A DNA stretch of 27,115 bases from Silene noctiflora (GCA_009801015.1 VHZZ01000651.1:70308-97422), one strand, 5' to 3'. Positions 8,674 through 19,789 are shown, numbered from the stretch's first letter. The notes: a model not told the origin generated them from the letters alone. Numbers and translations are program-made.

Positions 8674-11049
8674 AGTGTGGGAACTCCCAAAACCTCTAGC
8701 TAAGGCTTCAGCGCCACAGGGCAGGGAATGCGCAAGGATTTTCCATTTGCTTGAAATAGGGAGAGACCATAGCTTTTGCTTACAAAAGGCGATGGTTTTC
8801 TGATCCATCCTTGAACGATCAGTAACGGTTGCTTTTGTTTGCCACAGAGATTTAAAAGCTTGAACATACCCCTGTTTGACCGAATAACGACCGTTATGAG
8901 AAGGTAGCCAGTAGGCAGTGTCGGGGTAGTATTCAGATGGAAAGGAGATAGAGATAATAGAAGGAGCAATATGAGCACCACAGATGTTAAAGACCATTTC
9001 CTCGTTCCACTTTCCATCCTCAGTTTGCAGTTGACAGAGATTTATCTTAGGTTTTAGAAGAAGATCCGCATCAGAAATAAGAAAGATCTGAGCTAAGCTT
9101 TTGCCATCAATCCATCTATCTCGCCAAGTATCCAGTAATGAAGGGTAGCCAACTTGCCAAGCTAGGTTACATTTCAGAAGACTAAGCCCCCATAAAATTC
9201 CCTTTCCTCCCCACGAAAAAGCAGTAGAAGAGTGGTTGTTATCACTTAAAACCGACTGAGCAAAGATCTTATATTTTTGTCCCAGAACTCGACTGAGGAG
9301 GCTTGTAGGTTTATCAATAATGTTCCAGACAACTTTTGCAAGAAGACTTTGGTTAAAGCAGGCAGTGTCACGAACACCCAAGCCACCACTACTTTTAGGA
9401 GAATTAATAAAAAGTTTACTACTCCAATGGAAATTGCCAGAGTCACTTGTTCCACTCCACCAGAAATGTGAAAGCAAAGAATCAATCTTTGAAGTCACAC
9501 TTACCGGCATTTTAAATGCCGATAGAGAGAACAGAGAAAGTGAAGATAGAACCGAAGTAATTAAGGTCAATCTCCCAACAGTAGATAAAAACTTATTATT
9601 CCAACTTAGAATCCTACGCCTTACTTTTTCAACAACAGAAGCAAACACCTCCTTTTTGCTGATCCCAAAATCAGTAGGTAATCCCAAATAAACACCAAGA
9701 TTTTTATTTCCAGGAGCCTTGAGAATTTTGAAACACTTGGAAGCCAAACTCAGAGTTGCATTAGGACTAATAAGAATAGCAGATTTCGAGTCATTTATCA
9801 ATTGTCCCGACGCCTCACAATAGGAATTAAGAATATTCCTTAGCACATGACAAGCATTAGAAGAAGCTTCCATAAAAAATATAGAATCATCGGCGAAAAG
9901 TAGATGTGATAGCTCCATACTTGTCCTGGAAACTTTAATACCCTTTATCCATTTTGACTTTGCTGCTTCAATAAGCATTTGTGATAAAACTTCAGTACAT
10001 AAGGCAAAAAGGTAAGGTGAAAGCGGATGCCCTTGCCTGATTCCAGATTGAGGTAAGAAACATTTCCCAGGAGTTCCATTAATAATAACTTCGTAGGAGA
10101 CAGATTGAATACAGTTCATAATAAGATTAACCAGATGATCCGGGAAAGCCATATGCTTCAGAGTGGCTTTTATGAAGTTCCAATTCAGCCTATCATAAGC
10201 TTTACTCATGTCAACTTTAAAAGCAAGAAGACACTTCTTGCCCGTAGTTCGTCTCCTGATATGCTCAAACAATTCATGGGAAATAAGAATATTATCTGTG
10301 ATATGTCTACCAGGAATAAAGCCATTCTGGTAATCTCCCACAAGAAAATCCATAACACTTTTAAGCCTATTAGAAATACACTTAGTGACAATTTTCATAA
10401 TAACGTTGCAAAGACTAATAGGCCTAAAGTGTTCAACTTTCTCAGGGGAATGGTTTTTGGGAATCAAAACAATAGCAGTTTTATTAAAAGAGCGTAGAAT
10501 ATGCCCTTTATTCAACATCGATAGAACCGCGTCCGTGACTTCATTCTTAATCTTACCCCAATACTTTTGATAGAATAAAGCTGGAATACCATCCGGTCCC
10601 GGGGACTTTGTTGGTCCTAACTGAAAAACAGCTCTTCGAACATCCCTCTTTGTAAACAACTTACGAAAACTATCCTGATTATCCTCATCCAACTTAGCCT
10701 TGATATTAGTAAACAAATGACCATACTCGTGAAGATAGCTATCATATGGTTCCAAAGGTGAAGAAGACCTGTAAATAGATTGAAAGTGGCTATCAAAAAG
10801 CTCCCGAATAACCACTTCATCAAAGACCCAAGAATCCAAGTCATCTTTAATACCCGAAATATGATTCAAATGGTGTCTTGATTTAACGGAATTAAAGAAG
10901 AACCTTGTACACGCATCTCCTTCTTTAAGCCAATTGATTTTAGCACGCTGCCTCCAGAAAAGTGACGCGACTTTCGTAAAACTCAGGAACTCTTCATGTT
11001 TCTTAACATACTCCTCCTCATCCTTACCATCAAAGATTAAATCTAACTC
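8674..11049 (-). pseudogene. LINE reverse transcriptase domain
   Basis: This segment is open for almost 800 codons between two TAA stops. It begins ELDLIFDGKDEEEY and includes WLKEGDACTRFFF. Reverse transcriptase blocks follow in order: KSPGPDGIPALFYQKYW, RPISLCNVIMKIV, NGFIPGRHITDNIL, KVDMSKAYDRLNW (motif A), SGIRQGHPLSPYLFALCTE (motif B), LLFADDSIFF (motif C, FADD) and YLGLPTDF. All catalytic aspartates are still present. The tail (KQKLWSLPISSKWKILAH) is the start of the zf-RVT linker. It is non-functional as a unit because of the flanking stops, but decay is modest. Confidence 0.9.
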
Positions 11050-11052
11050 TTA

Positions 11053-11678
11053 TTCCAAAACATCGTCGAAATCACTCCATCTTCTATTCCATTCCATTCT
11101 TTTTTGAAGGGTCCAATTTTTGAAAATTCTTCTTATGCGAACGAGTTTAGATCGAAGCCTAAAGGATGCTGAACCCTTATCCTGGAGAAACCAGTACTTA
11201 GAGACAATTTGTTGACACTCAGCAAACTGAAAACTCCAGGCTTCCATCTTGAAGGATTTTTTCTTTTTAGGCCCAAAGAAATCAGTGTCAAGAATAATAG
11301 GTGCATGATCGGAACATTGAATTGGCAGGTGTTTGATTCCAGTATTAGGAAAGAAAGAAAACCAAAAGGAAGACACTAAACCCCTATCCAGTCTTTCGTA
11401 TACTCTTGCCGGTCCCTTCCTGTTGTTACACCAAGTGAACATAGGCCCCTTGAAGGCCACATCAATGAGTGAATTCTTGGCTTTCCATCCAGAGAAGAGA
11501 GAAGCTCCAAATATTGTGCCTTTAGAACCTCCCAACTTATCCTCTGCAAATTCTATTTGATTAAAATCACTTAAGATTAAGAAGTGAGAATCCAGTGATT
11601 CAAGCCATTCTTCGAGTGCAAACCATACAGCAGCCCGACTTTCTTTTTTAGGTTCACCATAAAAACAACATAAGTTAA
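11053..11678 (-). pseudogene. LINE endonuclease (EEP/APE-like), C-terminal fragment
   Basis: The frame opens VNLCCFYGEP at 11678 and continues without a stop to TAA 11050-11052. Motifs of the endonuclease/exonuclease/phosphatase fold are visible: LSDFN (a variant of GDFN), MFTWCNNRKG, RVYERLDRGL, and SDHAPIIL near the end, which holds the catalytic Asp-His pair. A TAA lies just upstream of VNLCC, so either the element is truncated there or a fourth stop is present. The N-terminal catalytic residues are missing, so this part is dead. Confidence 0.8.
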
Positions 11679-12093
11679 CTTACGCCAAAATCGGTCGTCG
11701 GACGATCACCCTCATATTATTATTAGCTTTTACATGGAGAATCTAATACAAGGTTTACTAGCAGGGAAAAAGAAATACATGAGTTAACTTATCAATAGGA
11801 CAGTCACCGCCACGGTTAAAACGTACAAAAATGAGCTAATCAATCTTTGCATAAAACATGTAACCCCTGGTATAAACAAGAGTACATTATACTTTCTATA
11901 GTCCTCTTCTATCAAGAAGACATTTATCTAACGATACAAAATCGAGCAACGAGCCGATTTGTGTACTACTGCCCAAACATGCATTCGCAAGTACGTACAG
12001 GTTTTGAACATTGGAGTGCAATGGCAAGCAGTGTGAGAGTTCTTCTAATGGAAACAGGCGCAAATCAGGTGTCATGGTTGCGATGTGGCACAG
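11679..12093 (-). other. 3' UTR and downstream flank of the cap methyltransferase gene
   Basis: About 415 bp between the methyltransferase stop and the LINE. The minus strand contains an AATAAT-rich stretch near 11713-11726 that could serve for polyadenylation, but no canonical AATAAA is seen. No other gene is supported. Confidence 0.45.
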
Positions 12094-15000
12094 TCAACTG
12101 CTAATATACACAATGTCATCTTTTTGTATTTGCATCTTGCCTTTATCCCGTCTCCCACGCTTTTGCGTTTTGTCAGGTTGGCCTCGCTGTAACAACAATA
12201 ACAACTTAATCTACCTGATACTATGAGATCTGGTTTTGAAGAGTATGATACTTGTATTGGACAGCAATAAAAGATCTTTTTAAATTAAGACGGTGTTATT
12301 ACCTTCCTTAGCACGAATGTCAAATATAAATAGGCCACTTCCCACTCATCTGGCGAAAGTGTACCTGAAATAAGACAGGATGTAGAGTCAAATACATGGA
12401 CCTAAAGAGGAATAAAATGGGCTCAAATCCCTCCATGTGCACGCAAAGACAGAACACAAACGAGAAGGCCCAGTACAAAATCTCATTTTTCGTATCCAAG
12501 TCCAAGCCTTCATGCATTATTAGCCGATGTCCTACATTTACTAAAATTCATATATATTCCAATTAAATTAACTGTATTTCTCTTTGGGTAAGAAATAACT
12601 CACCAAAATACTCTCATGTGGCCATTCCCTTTACATGTTTTTATCTCCTTTACACGCACACGCACGAACGCGCGCGCACACACACGCACAAGAGAAAAAA
12701 GAAAATCTACAGCAGAGCAAGAAACTTACTCAAGTCCTCATTTCCATTACCCAAAGCGCCAAGCCGCCTCATGAGCTCAACAAAATCTGGCCTCTTCATA
12801 TATTCTTCAACAAATTGATGAGAATTCTTCGCAAACACTAGCTCTAAGTCATACTGCAAAATAAAGTTCATTAATATCACTTAAACTGACACGAGCTTAT
12901 TAAATTAGAAAATACTCCCAGTGTAAAGGATATCTAACAAGTACTCCCTCTTATCCATTCCAAACTATATTCCGTTACAAACCCTTGCAATATTTTATGA
13001 TCTTTCTTTATCTTTGTACAGAAAGTGGATGATTAGCTTGGAATGGACTGGAGAGGGTACTAGTTTACTCCATAGTTTCTATTTGATGTTATCTACGGAA
13101 GTTCCTATTTCCTAGGCCAGCTAGAGTCTACTAGCCTACTACCCTGAAAAAATTGTGGCTGTTCTAGATTTGTGGTCTCACGGCCACGGGTCATAGTTTT
13201 AACTTGCTAACTAGCTCTAAGTCATACTGCAAAATAGAGTTCCCATAAATTACTCCATAGAATATACTGCCAGTGTAAAGATATCTAACACCTATACAGC
13301 TACACTTATCACTCCATAAAAAGTTACTCGTACTAGTTTCCTACGAAACAATACAAATCCACACTTCACATGAATCACATCACGTGCTTTACACCTCAAG
13401 TTAGCAAGTTTTTCCTTGAGTAAACAACACAAACCATCTAACAATCTTAAATTCTTAACGAACGATTCAGTGTAAACATATTAACTGTTAACTGGAAAAT
13501 ATCAGTTGCCAACTTGCCATACTATACCTCTTCTGCCAGGGCCTTGAACAGATTGAATGGTACTACCCATTCAGGACAATCAACGGCATCCTACAAAAAA
13601 ATAAGTGAAAAGGAGCGGATATTTCAGAAGCTCTGTTATCAAGAGATAGCAAACAAAGCCACAAGGCTAATCAAAATTCAGCCATCAAAATTACAACCAC
13701 CCCAAACTTGAAGGTAAGTATATTCCAAACTCAAATTCATAAATGGCAATTTTACTCTAATGTAGGGTTTTCTCAGGAGTCATTATCATTATTAGCTCTA
13801 TTTTTGGGGGAAAAAAATATATGTAAGCTAACTTTCAAATAGATAGCCGTGATAGCTTCAGTACTCCTCCAATTCACATGGTTCTTTACATTTTTATTTG
13901 TGAGAAGTATTTTAATCAAACGTAAAGAATAAAATGAATCTGAGGAAGTATATAAGATGATTGGTAAATAAAGCATAAGAACAACAATATTTCCTAGTGC
14001 CTCAAAGACTCCCCATCTATAGCAGGATAACAAAGGTCGAGTGTACACAAAATTTACCATGTGTTTTACGCAGATACAATTCCAAAAAAGACTCGTAATG
14101 AAATTGCGTACATGGAAGAAATGCTACTCAACAGTATAAGGAAAAAAAAATTCCATCATACACAAATGTCGGAATAATTAATCTTTCGAGTACTTTAAAA
14201 TAAATATTTCAAAATTAAAGCATTTGTTCGCTGAACACAATAGTACACAAAAGGATTTCACTTTCCAAAAAGCAATGACAAGTTGATCATGAAAGTCATA
14301 CCTCTAAGTGAAACGTGTACTGGATACCAAAAGGTCTGGAAGCCTTGAATTTCTGTACCCAAAAAAGAACCTCAGCCATCAACAATAAAATAATTAGGCA
14401 TACATTTAAAGCAAAAAGAGAGAACTATAGAAGTGACCTTGTCAGCATAATCCTCGTCAAAACGTATCCAGAAGACACTATTTCCAAATTCCAACCCTTC
14501 AGCTGCACAAAATACAAGGACAAAAATTTGAGTCACCGTGAAGAAGCAAAAAAACGTACCCGATGTTTTGAACGTATAGCATATGAAACAATCATCAGGA
14601 AAACAAAAATATGCTCAATCAAGACTCGCTTCCCCTCTTTCTGTTCACTGTTCTAAAGAACAGTAGCTTCTAAGGATTTGTCCAGTTAGAATGTAACATG
14701 GGAACAAAACAGCGCAACTGCATCAAATTTATTTTGAAACTGCCTAATTGCCCATTGGTGCTCCCATATCCAAGGGAGCAGCCGTGATTATGAACTTTTA
14801 TTGATCTCCCATCCCCTGTGATGCCCTATTCGAGAAAATGTTATCCAAAGTTCCTATGGCCATAAGATGCCTACTAGCTTACTACCCTACAAAAATAGTG
14901 GTGACACTAGGACGGCACTGTCAGAACCTACATGAACACACAAGATAAAACGAGCATGCGCTCCTCCGGTGTATAATCATATAATGCTTTATTCGAGAAA

Positions 15001-17506
15001 TGCTAGGCCTTCTGAAGGAGCTAAGACGTGATGTTTCTAAATTTTCCAGATTATAAACAGAAGCAAAACTCGGAGAGAACCTTCTCTTAATTTCTTGATG
15101 ATAACATTGGCATCAGGCATAGTTCCAATCAAGATGCCTCCAGGCCTGAGTAATGCAGATATATTTGATAGAGCTCGTCGAGCACGTGCCTCAGTAGACC
15201 AAGAATAATGCAAGGCAAACTGCAAAAGTAAAAAATGTTTCCAAATATATCACGTAAGAGCAATTTCCTAAAACTACGTTTTAAAATGGTCATGTGATGT
15301 AGTAATACTTCTAGATCAAACAGTTAGAAAAATCTCAGCTCCACACAAGATAGATCCCGCAAAACAGGCTAAAAACACCACTTCTGTGATGACATAGATA
15401 TTGTTTAAAAAGAGAAAGGAGAAAAATGGACTACCTATGCTAAAACAAAAACTTATTAGAGATAGTGCAAGTTCAAGTCATATTTGTCATCCTACTAACA
15501 AGGAAGCAAATCTAGGGACACCATATAATGAAGAAGTTCAATATTGATGCATCTAAATCCCATGGTAATCCGACCATCGGGAAATTGGGTGATATCGATG
15601 AGATCAATAGCCATCAACTTTTAAGGAAGGCAATGATCATAAGGATCAGAGAGTATTACTATTTCACTATCATAATAAATTTGGCGTCGTGACTAATACT
15701 GACATAAATAGTACAGAAATTCTTGAGAATTATTGATCAACTCTGGCACAATACTTGAGAATTATTGCAGTTAGATATTTACTTTTTTTTTTTTATCATT
15801 ATACTCGAATTTTATTTATTGATTTATTTTTAAAATGATTTATACCTTTTTTGTTTTACAAACCAATTTTGCCATTTTATTCTCGGTATCCACGCTTGTT
15901 CTGTTTTTAATTTATCTACTCCCTGCATTCAAATGAATTCCATACGCTTTTTTAATATATGTGACGTATATTTTAATCAAACGTATGGAATTGATTTGAA
16001 AAGAGGGAGTATTATCTTTTACTTTGTTTATTCACCCTCAACCGGTGGATTGATACCTAGACGGATTCGGATGATGATCCATCCATGTTAGCGGACCCCA
16101 ACCTATGTTGGGACTAAGGGTTTGTTGTTGTTGTTGTTGTTTATTGATTAACTCTGGCACAATACTTGATAGGTACCGCTAAAGGTGGTTTTACATGCGC
16201 TCAAGACTTTTGAGTATAACATCAACCAACATCTTGAACTCACCTGGCAACTACAAAGGTCAAAGGGGGCATCCTCCGCCAACTCTTTGTCCAGGCGAAC
16301 CTGAAATCATCAACTGTGGTTAGGCTACCTTAAAGTGACTAGGAATACACAAAATGATATAGTTAACAGCCATTAATACATGCATTGCAGTTATAAGTAA
16401 TAACAACCTCAAAGCAATCTCCGCATAAAAGCCGTGCAGGGAATGAGAACTTCTTACGACGTTGATGCTGATCAGCGTCTCCATTATAACGTGTACGACA
16501 ATCTTCTATCTGTACAGCGTTACAAAATTGAGCTCCATGAGACCATGGCAATAAAGATTTACACATCAATTGTGAAAAGACAGCCCATTATATGATTTAA
16601 TCATGAAGTGTGGCTATCAACCTTGTTATCTACAGAATAAATCTTCGGATATATACAGAACGAGAGCTGAGAGGACAAAAGAGAAAGTATAGTTCAAGGT
16701 CGAGCCATACCGAGCCATCTGCAATATCGATTCCAACATAATACCCAACATTTGCCTTGTCCCATTTAATTAGATCTCCGCCCTAAAAGGTGAAGAGGAG
16801 AGAACAAGCGTGCTGTCAATGGTAACATTATCAACAGTATTAAAAAGAATTCATTAGCTATCTAAAACAACAAATACCTTTCCGCAGGCAAGATCAAGTA
16901 CCACATCCCCACGGTGGGCATAGAGCTGAATCAGAACGCTCTTAATCTGCAAAGTAACAGCACATGTAAGGACCATTCATCAGAAAACTTCAAATGAATT
17001 TCATTCATAATTTTGAAAAAGGATACCCAGTTGTTAAGTTTCTTTAAATGTATAATAGGGCTTGCTTCTCGCTCTTCCAAGGTCTGATTAGTTCTTGCGC
17101 TGTAATGATCAGCCACTTTCCGGGCAAAATTTTTCTTGTTCTCATCTTCCAGAAAATATTCATCTCCTAAATTACCAAAAAAAATTGGCAGGGTACGATA
17201 TGAAAATGCAACTCCAACCATATTCAAAATGATTGCCAGAATTCTCAAAGAACTAGTACACATTCTCCAGCGTTAAAACTCAAGACTAACACTATACCCT
17301 ACTTATTAACAATATATTCAAGGTACGCATAATAATCACTGCAGTACAAGGAAGATATCCATATACCAAGAATCAAATATTTTATCCCTTAATTCGGGAC
17401 AGGATGGGAAGAGGAATCAAGTCAAATCTCAATGTTTACCTTCTGGATTGGGTTTGAGGCGAGATTGAGGTGGCCCTGATGGGGATCCCTGGTACCCGCG
17501 TTTCAT
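12094..17506 (-). CDS. mRNA cap guanine-N7 methyltransferase, 13 coding exons, complete
   Basis: Exons (minus): 17506-17440, 17166-17027, 16946-16878, 16782-16711, 16509-16408, 16300-16244, 15219-15081, 14502-14438, 14352-14302, 13590-13528, 12853-12730, 12364-12303 and 12186-12094. They sum to 1104 nt, 367 aa, close to the Arabidopsis enzyme. All introns are GT-AG and phases agree. The enzyme transfers methyl from SAM to N7 of the cap guanine in nuclear pre-mRNA. Visible motifs: ARKVADHYSARTNQTLEERE; PIIHLKKLNNW; SAM motif I LDLACGKGGD (residues 86-95); GYYVGIDIADGS; IEDCRTRYNGD; LLCGDCFE; FALHYSWSTEARARRAL (from 170); LLRPGGILIGTMPDANVIIK; FVEEYMKRPDFVELMRRLG; and a basic tail QKRGRRDKGK. 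The start is MKRGYQGSPSGPP, the first ATG after the leader intron acceptor. Introns carry several MITEs and one retroelement tail, without harm to exons. Confidence 0.95.
12652..12691. repeat. (CA/CG)n microsatellite in intron 11 of the cap methyltransferase gene
   Basis: An alternating purine-pyrimidine tract of CA, CG and GC dinucleotides. It lies within intron 11 (12365-12729), about 40 bp from the donor. Confidence 0.7.
12838..12940 (-). repeat. Duplicated segment spanning the exon 11 splice acceptor (original copy)
   Basis: This segment covers the first 16 nt of exon 11, its acceptor and about 87 nt of intron 10. A diverged copy lies at 13211-13293. The outer parts match well: 'ctagctctaagtcatactgc' and about 12 more bases with one mismatch, and 'agtgtaaaggatatctaaca' with one indel. 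The middle is shorter in the second copy. Confidence 0.75.
12944..13057. mobile_element. Stowaway-type MITE in intron 10
   Basis: The ends are ctccctcttatccattccaa and the inverse of ttggaatggactggagaggg. They are flanked by TA on each side (12942-12943 and 13058-13059). The TA target and CTCCCTC terminus are diagnostic of Stowaway (Tc1/mariner-derived) MITEs. Length is 114 bp. Internal sequence differs from the family at 13864, 15919, 25301 and 26623. Confidence 0.8.
13211..13293 (-). repeat. Intronic copy of the exon 11 acceptor segment
   Basis: The copy retains TTTTGCAG followed by TATGACTTAGAGCTAG, so a cryptic acceptor with authentic exon sequence sits at 13226-13228, some 370 bp upstream of the real one. 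After the 16 copied exon bases the frame reaches TGA within a few codons. Splicing to it would give a truncated protein unless it is ignored. Confidence 0.7.
13864..13948. mobile_element. Stowaway-like MITE in intron 9 (85 bp)
   Basis: It starts ctcctccaattcac, ends gaatctgaggaag, and has TA at 13862-13863 and 13949-13950. The core 'gtattttaatcaaacgtaaa' is shared with the elements at 15919-16009 and 26623-26712. Confidence 0.7.
14850..14900. repeat. Dispersed repeat shared by introns 7 and 10
   Basis: 'aagttcctatggccataaga' followed by 'gcctactagcttactaccct' resembles 13098-13147 in intron 10 ('ggaagttcctatttcctagg', 'ctactagcctactaccctga'). The element type is unknown. Confidence 0.5.
15759..16140 (+). 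mobile_element. Retroelement insertion with (TTG)n tail in intron 6
   Basis: A 382-bp insert is flanked by a 29-bp direct repeat with one mismatch (ttattgatcaactctggcac, then aatacttga) at 15730-15758 and 16141-16169. The 3' end, 'gcggaccccaacctatgttg' and 'ggactaagggtttg', then (TTG) repeats at 16121-16140, is the typical tail of Au-type SINEs and RTE-like LINEs. The 5' part (15759-15918) is AT-rich and unlike a SINE start. A MITE (15919-16009) is nested within. Confidence 0.6.
15919..16009. mobile_element. Stowaway-like MITE in intron 6 (91 bp)
   Basis: Ends ctccctgcattcaaatgaat and atttgaaaagagggag, TA on both sides (15917-15918 and 16010-16011). The termini are inverted, and 'ccatacg' pairs with 'cgtatgg' inside. 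It shares the 'tattttaatcaaacgta' core with 13864-13948. Confidence 0.8.
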
Positions 17507-18775
17507 GACCCTAAAATGATCAAATAATGAAATAAATTTAACCAGATGGAAAGTGGGTAATTGAATGAATCAAGGTTTTAAGCTCACACATGCGAGAATG
17601 ATAAAGTCTTGTATATCTAGTCATATCCAAAAAATACTAAAGCAAGCTCAAGCTGCTGAACAGTAGACTAACGGATACGGCAGATACAGTTTCTAAAGCA
17701 ATAATTACAATTGAATGTACCTAGTAAGACTAGATACAAACTCGCAGTTTACACTGCTTTATAATTTTCAGAACAAAAATAACTTAATCCGATCCCTGCC
17801 TAATTTACACCCACAATCAACAACCCTATAGTAACTCTCCTCAGTACGATAAACATCTATCTATCTTTGAAATACAAAAAATATTCAATCCTAAATTGAC
17901 AACCCTACAATAACCGGCAATTCACCTCCATAAGGTCATCGTGAAAACCATTAGAAGCAACCAAAAAAAAACATGTATTTCCCTTCATCTCATAAACTCG
18001 AAAATTCTTACACCTCAGAATTATAAATTTCTACAATCACTTGTTCACTGAGCTAATTTTTCACATATTCTACCAAAAGTTGCTGTCGAATTAAATTCAA
18101 AAAATTGCAGTTATAGGGTTTAATTAAAACTTCACAATTTACAATTTACAATATGAAATTAAATTCAGAAAACTGCAAAAATAAGGTGTAATTCGACATA
18201 TACAAGTTTCAAATTGTTGGGTTCATAAATTCTTGCAAAAGATTCAATTTTAATAACTTGGGCAATCAAATTAAATCCAGAAAATTGCAAAATTAGGGTT
18301 TAATCAAACATTAACTTGAATCAAATTGTTGGGTTCATTAATTCTTGCAGAAGATTCAATTTTGTTTACTTGGGCAATCAAAATAACATTCAAAAACTGC
18401 AAAATTAGGGTTTTAATTAAACATACAAAAGTTTCACTTTATTGGGTTCATAAATTCTTGCAAAAAATTCAATTTTGATAACATGGGCAATCAAATTAAA
18501 TTCATAAAACTGCAATATTAGGGTTTAGTTAAACATTAACTTGTTTCGTATCGGTTTTGATTGTTAATTGATTATCTACTCTAGCATAATCAAGCAAAAA
18601 AAATCAACCTGGCAGAATCATAAACAATGTAGTACTCAAATTTGGTAAAAATATAGAAAATATTAACCTGAATTTGCGAAATTTTGGGGTTTAATACAGT
18701 AATTGATGAATTAACGGCGGCAGCAGCGGCGGTGGCGAAGGTGGTCGTTGCTGTGTGAATGGAGGGAAGAGAGTA
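17507..18775 (-). promoter_or_regulatory. 5' leader of the cap methyltransferase gene with a 1159-bp intron
   Basis: The coding start lies 4 nt after an acceptor (atcattttag, then GGTCATG at 17510). A matching non-coding first exon ends at the donor CAG/GTTAAT (18670/18669). That exon, about 18670-18775, is rich in GCC/ACC triplets and has no ATG. Its frame does not join the methyltransferase frame, so it is leader. An alternative donor CAG/GTTGAT lies at 18610/18609. The transcription start is probably in the pyrimidine-rich stretch near 18765-18780. Long leader introns in plants often raise expression; whether this one does is inference. Confidence 0.7.
18156..18555 (-). repeat. 112-113 bp tandem repeat in the leader intron
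   Basis: Three units and a partial fourth start at about 18156, 18268, 18380 and 18493. Each has 'aaattaaattcagaaaactg', 'attagggtttaattaaacat', 'attgggttcataaattcttg' and 'acttgggcaatc'. The 'gggcaatc' anchor recurs at 18260, 18372 and 18485. A further weak unit may precede them from about 18091. All lie within intron 17511-18669. Confidence 0.85.
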
Positions 18776-18779
18776 CAAA

Positions 18780-19785
18780 TTATGGAAAATCCGATACTCT
18801 TATTTCAAGTAACATGGAGTCATGGACTCATGGATCATTAATTACCGGTCTCGAGTTCGGATGCGGGTTTGGGTGCGGATTTGTTCGGGTGTTTATTAGG
18901 CCAGAATTGAACCGGATGAGATCAGATGTTGTGAACCAAATACCAAATAAGGATAGAATATTGGATAGTTGATATGACCATGTTTATGCTAGATCGGACG
19001 ATTTAGAGCAAATAATATACGGAGTATTGCTTATTGGTTTATTGGTTTATTATTTCAATTATTGATTTTAATTTATATCAACGATCTTCTTACAAATGTG
19101 ATGTTGCTAAACGGTACTACATCCGAACCTTTTTCTTTTTTTGCTTTGGCCTTGAACGAGGTTACGACTTACGAGGCACAAGGTAGATAGCTCGATACCC
19201 AAATGAATACATGACATCTTAATACGGCCCATGATCCAAATCTCCCCAATCTCCATCAATGGGTTAAATGATGTTTGGCAGTTGACACTTCGATTAAACT
19301 TGTCTGGTTTAAAGAGTAGTTCAGTAATAGAATTAAAGGGCTTAGAATTTAAAAACCGTCTTCATATAAACTGTTCTATAAGTTACCTCGAATGCCAATT
19401 AAATCTAAAGACACTTCTCAAACTATAATTTATGGGCGATTTCAACAAAAAGGTCTACTCCGTAACTTATGGCTTGACTTCCTAACAACCCGCAATTTAA
19501 CGTTAGCTATGGTGCTAAGAACTCTCTTATCTCAACCATTAAAGGCTAACCGACACGATACATACCCAATTTCCCACAATTTTTGATGTTCTTTAGCCCA
19601 ATCAACCAGCCCAAACCAATAAACCCCATGACCCCTTTCATCTTTTTTTTTTTTTATTATTATTTGTATTAATTATTTTAATTAAACATAAGTAAATAAC
19701 TAAGGCGAAAAATATATATAAAAGTGATATAACATTGTTTTCTACCCCTTTTGTCTACCCCCTCGTAATAAATAAAAAAGGTATA
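18780..19785. other. Intergenic upstream of the cap methyltransferase gene
   Basis: The proximal 200 bp should hold the promoter but show no clear TATA box. A 'ttcggatgcgggtttgggtg' tract near 18858-18900 belongs to the GGGTTCGG-type dispersed repeats. Beyond that there is AT-rich DNA with a T-run at 19644-19656. No gene is supported. Confidence 0.4.
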
Positions 19786-19789
19786 TTTA

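Larger units (their letters stand above)
7799..11678 (-). mobile_element. L1-type LINE, 5'-truncated and decayed
   Basis: The minus strand carries, in order, an endonuclease C-terminal fragment, a reverse transcriptase, a zinc-binding linker and an RNase H domain, then a 23-nt 3' UTR (7821-7843) and a 22-nt poly-A (T-run 7799-7820 on +). ORF1 and the endonuclease N-terminus are absent, as is usual for 5'-truncated insertions. The frame is constant from 11678 to about 7946 except for three stop codons (11050-11052 TAA, 8671-8673 TAA, 8194-8196 TGA), followed by one single-base frameshift. I could not find a target site duplication. The element lies between the 3' end of the cap methyltransferase gene and the promoter of the tail-anchored protein gene, in their orientation. 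Confidence 0.9.

Noticed and set aside
9277..10570. Several + strand open frames (up to 130 codons) opposite the LINE
   Set aside because: They are antisense shadows of the reverse transcriptase frame on the minus strand.
11640..11800. A target site duplication for the LINE
   Set aside because: I compared the bases next to the poly-A end (ending catttacaactgtaa) with the 5' junction region and found no convincing match.
13514..14656. + strand frames of 65-113 codons within the methyltransferase gene
   Set aside because: They cross minus-strand exons and introns of the cap methyltransferase and have no motif of their own.
18590..18778. Minus-strand frame YSLPSIHTATTTF at the start of the methyltransferase transcript
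   Set aside because: It has no ATG and does not join the methyltransferase frame after the leader intron, so it is leader sequence and not an N-terminal extension.
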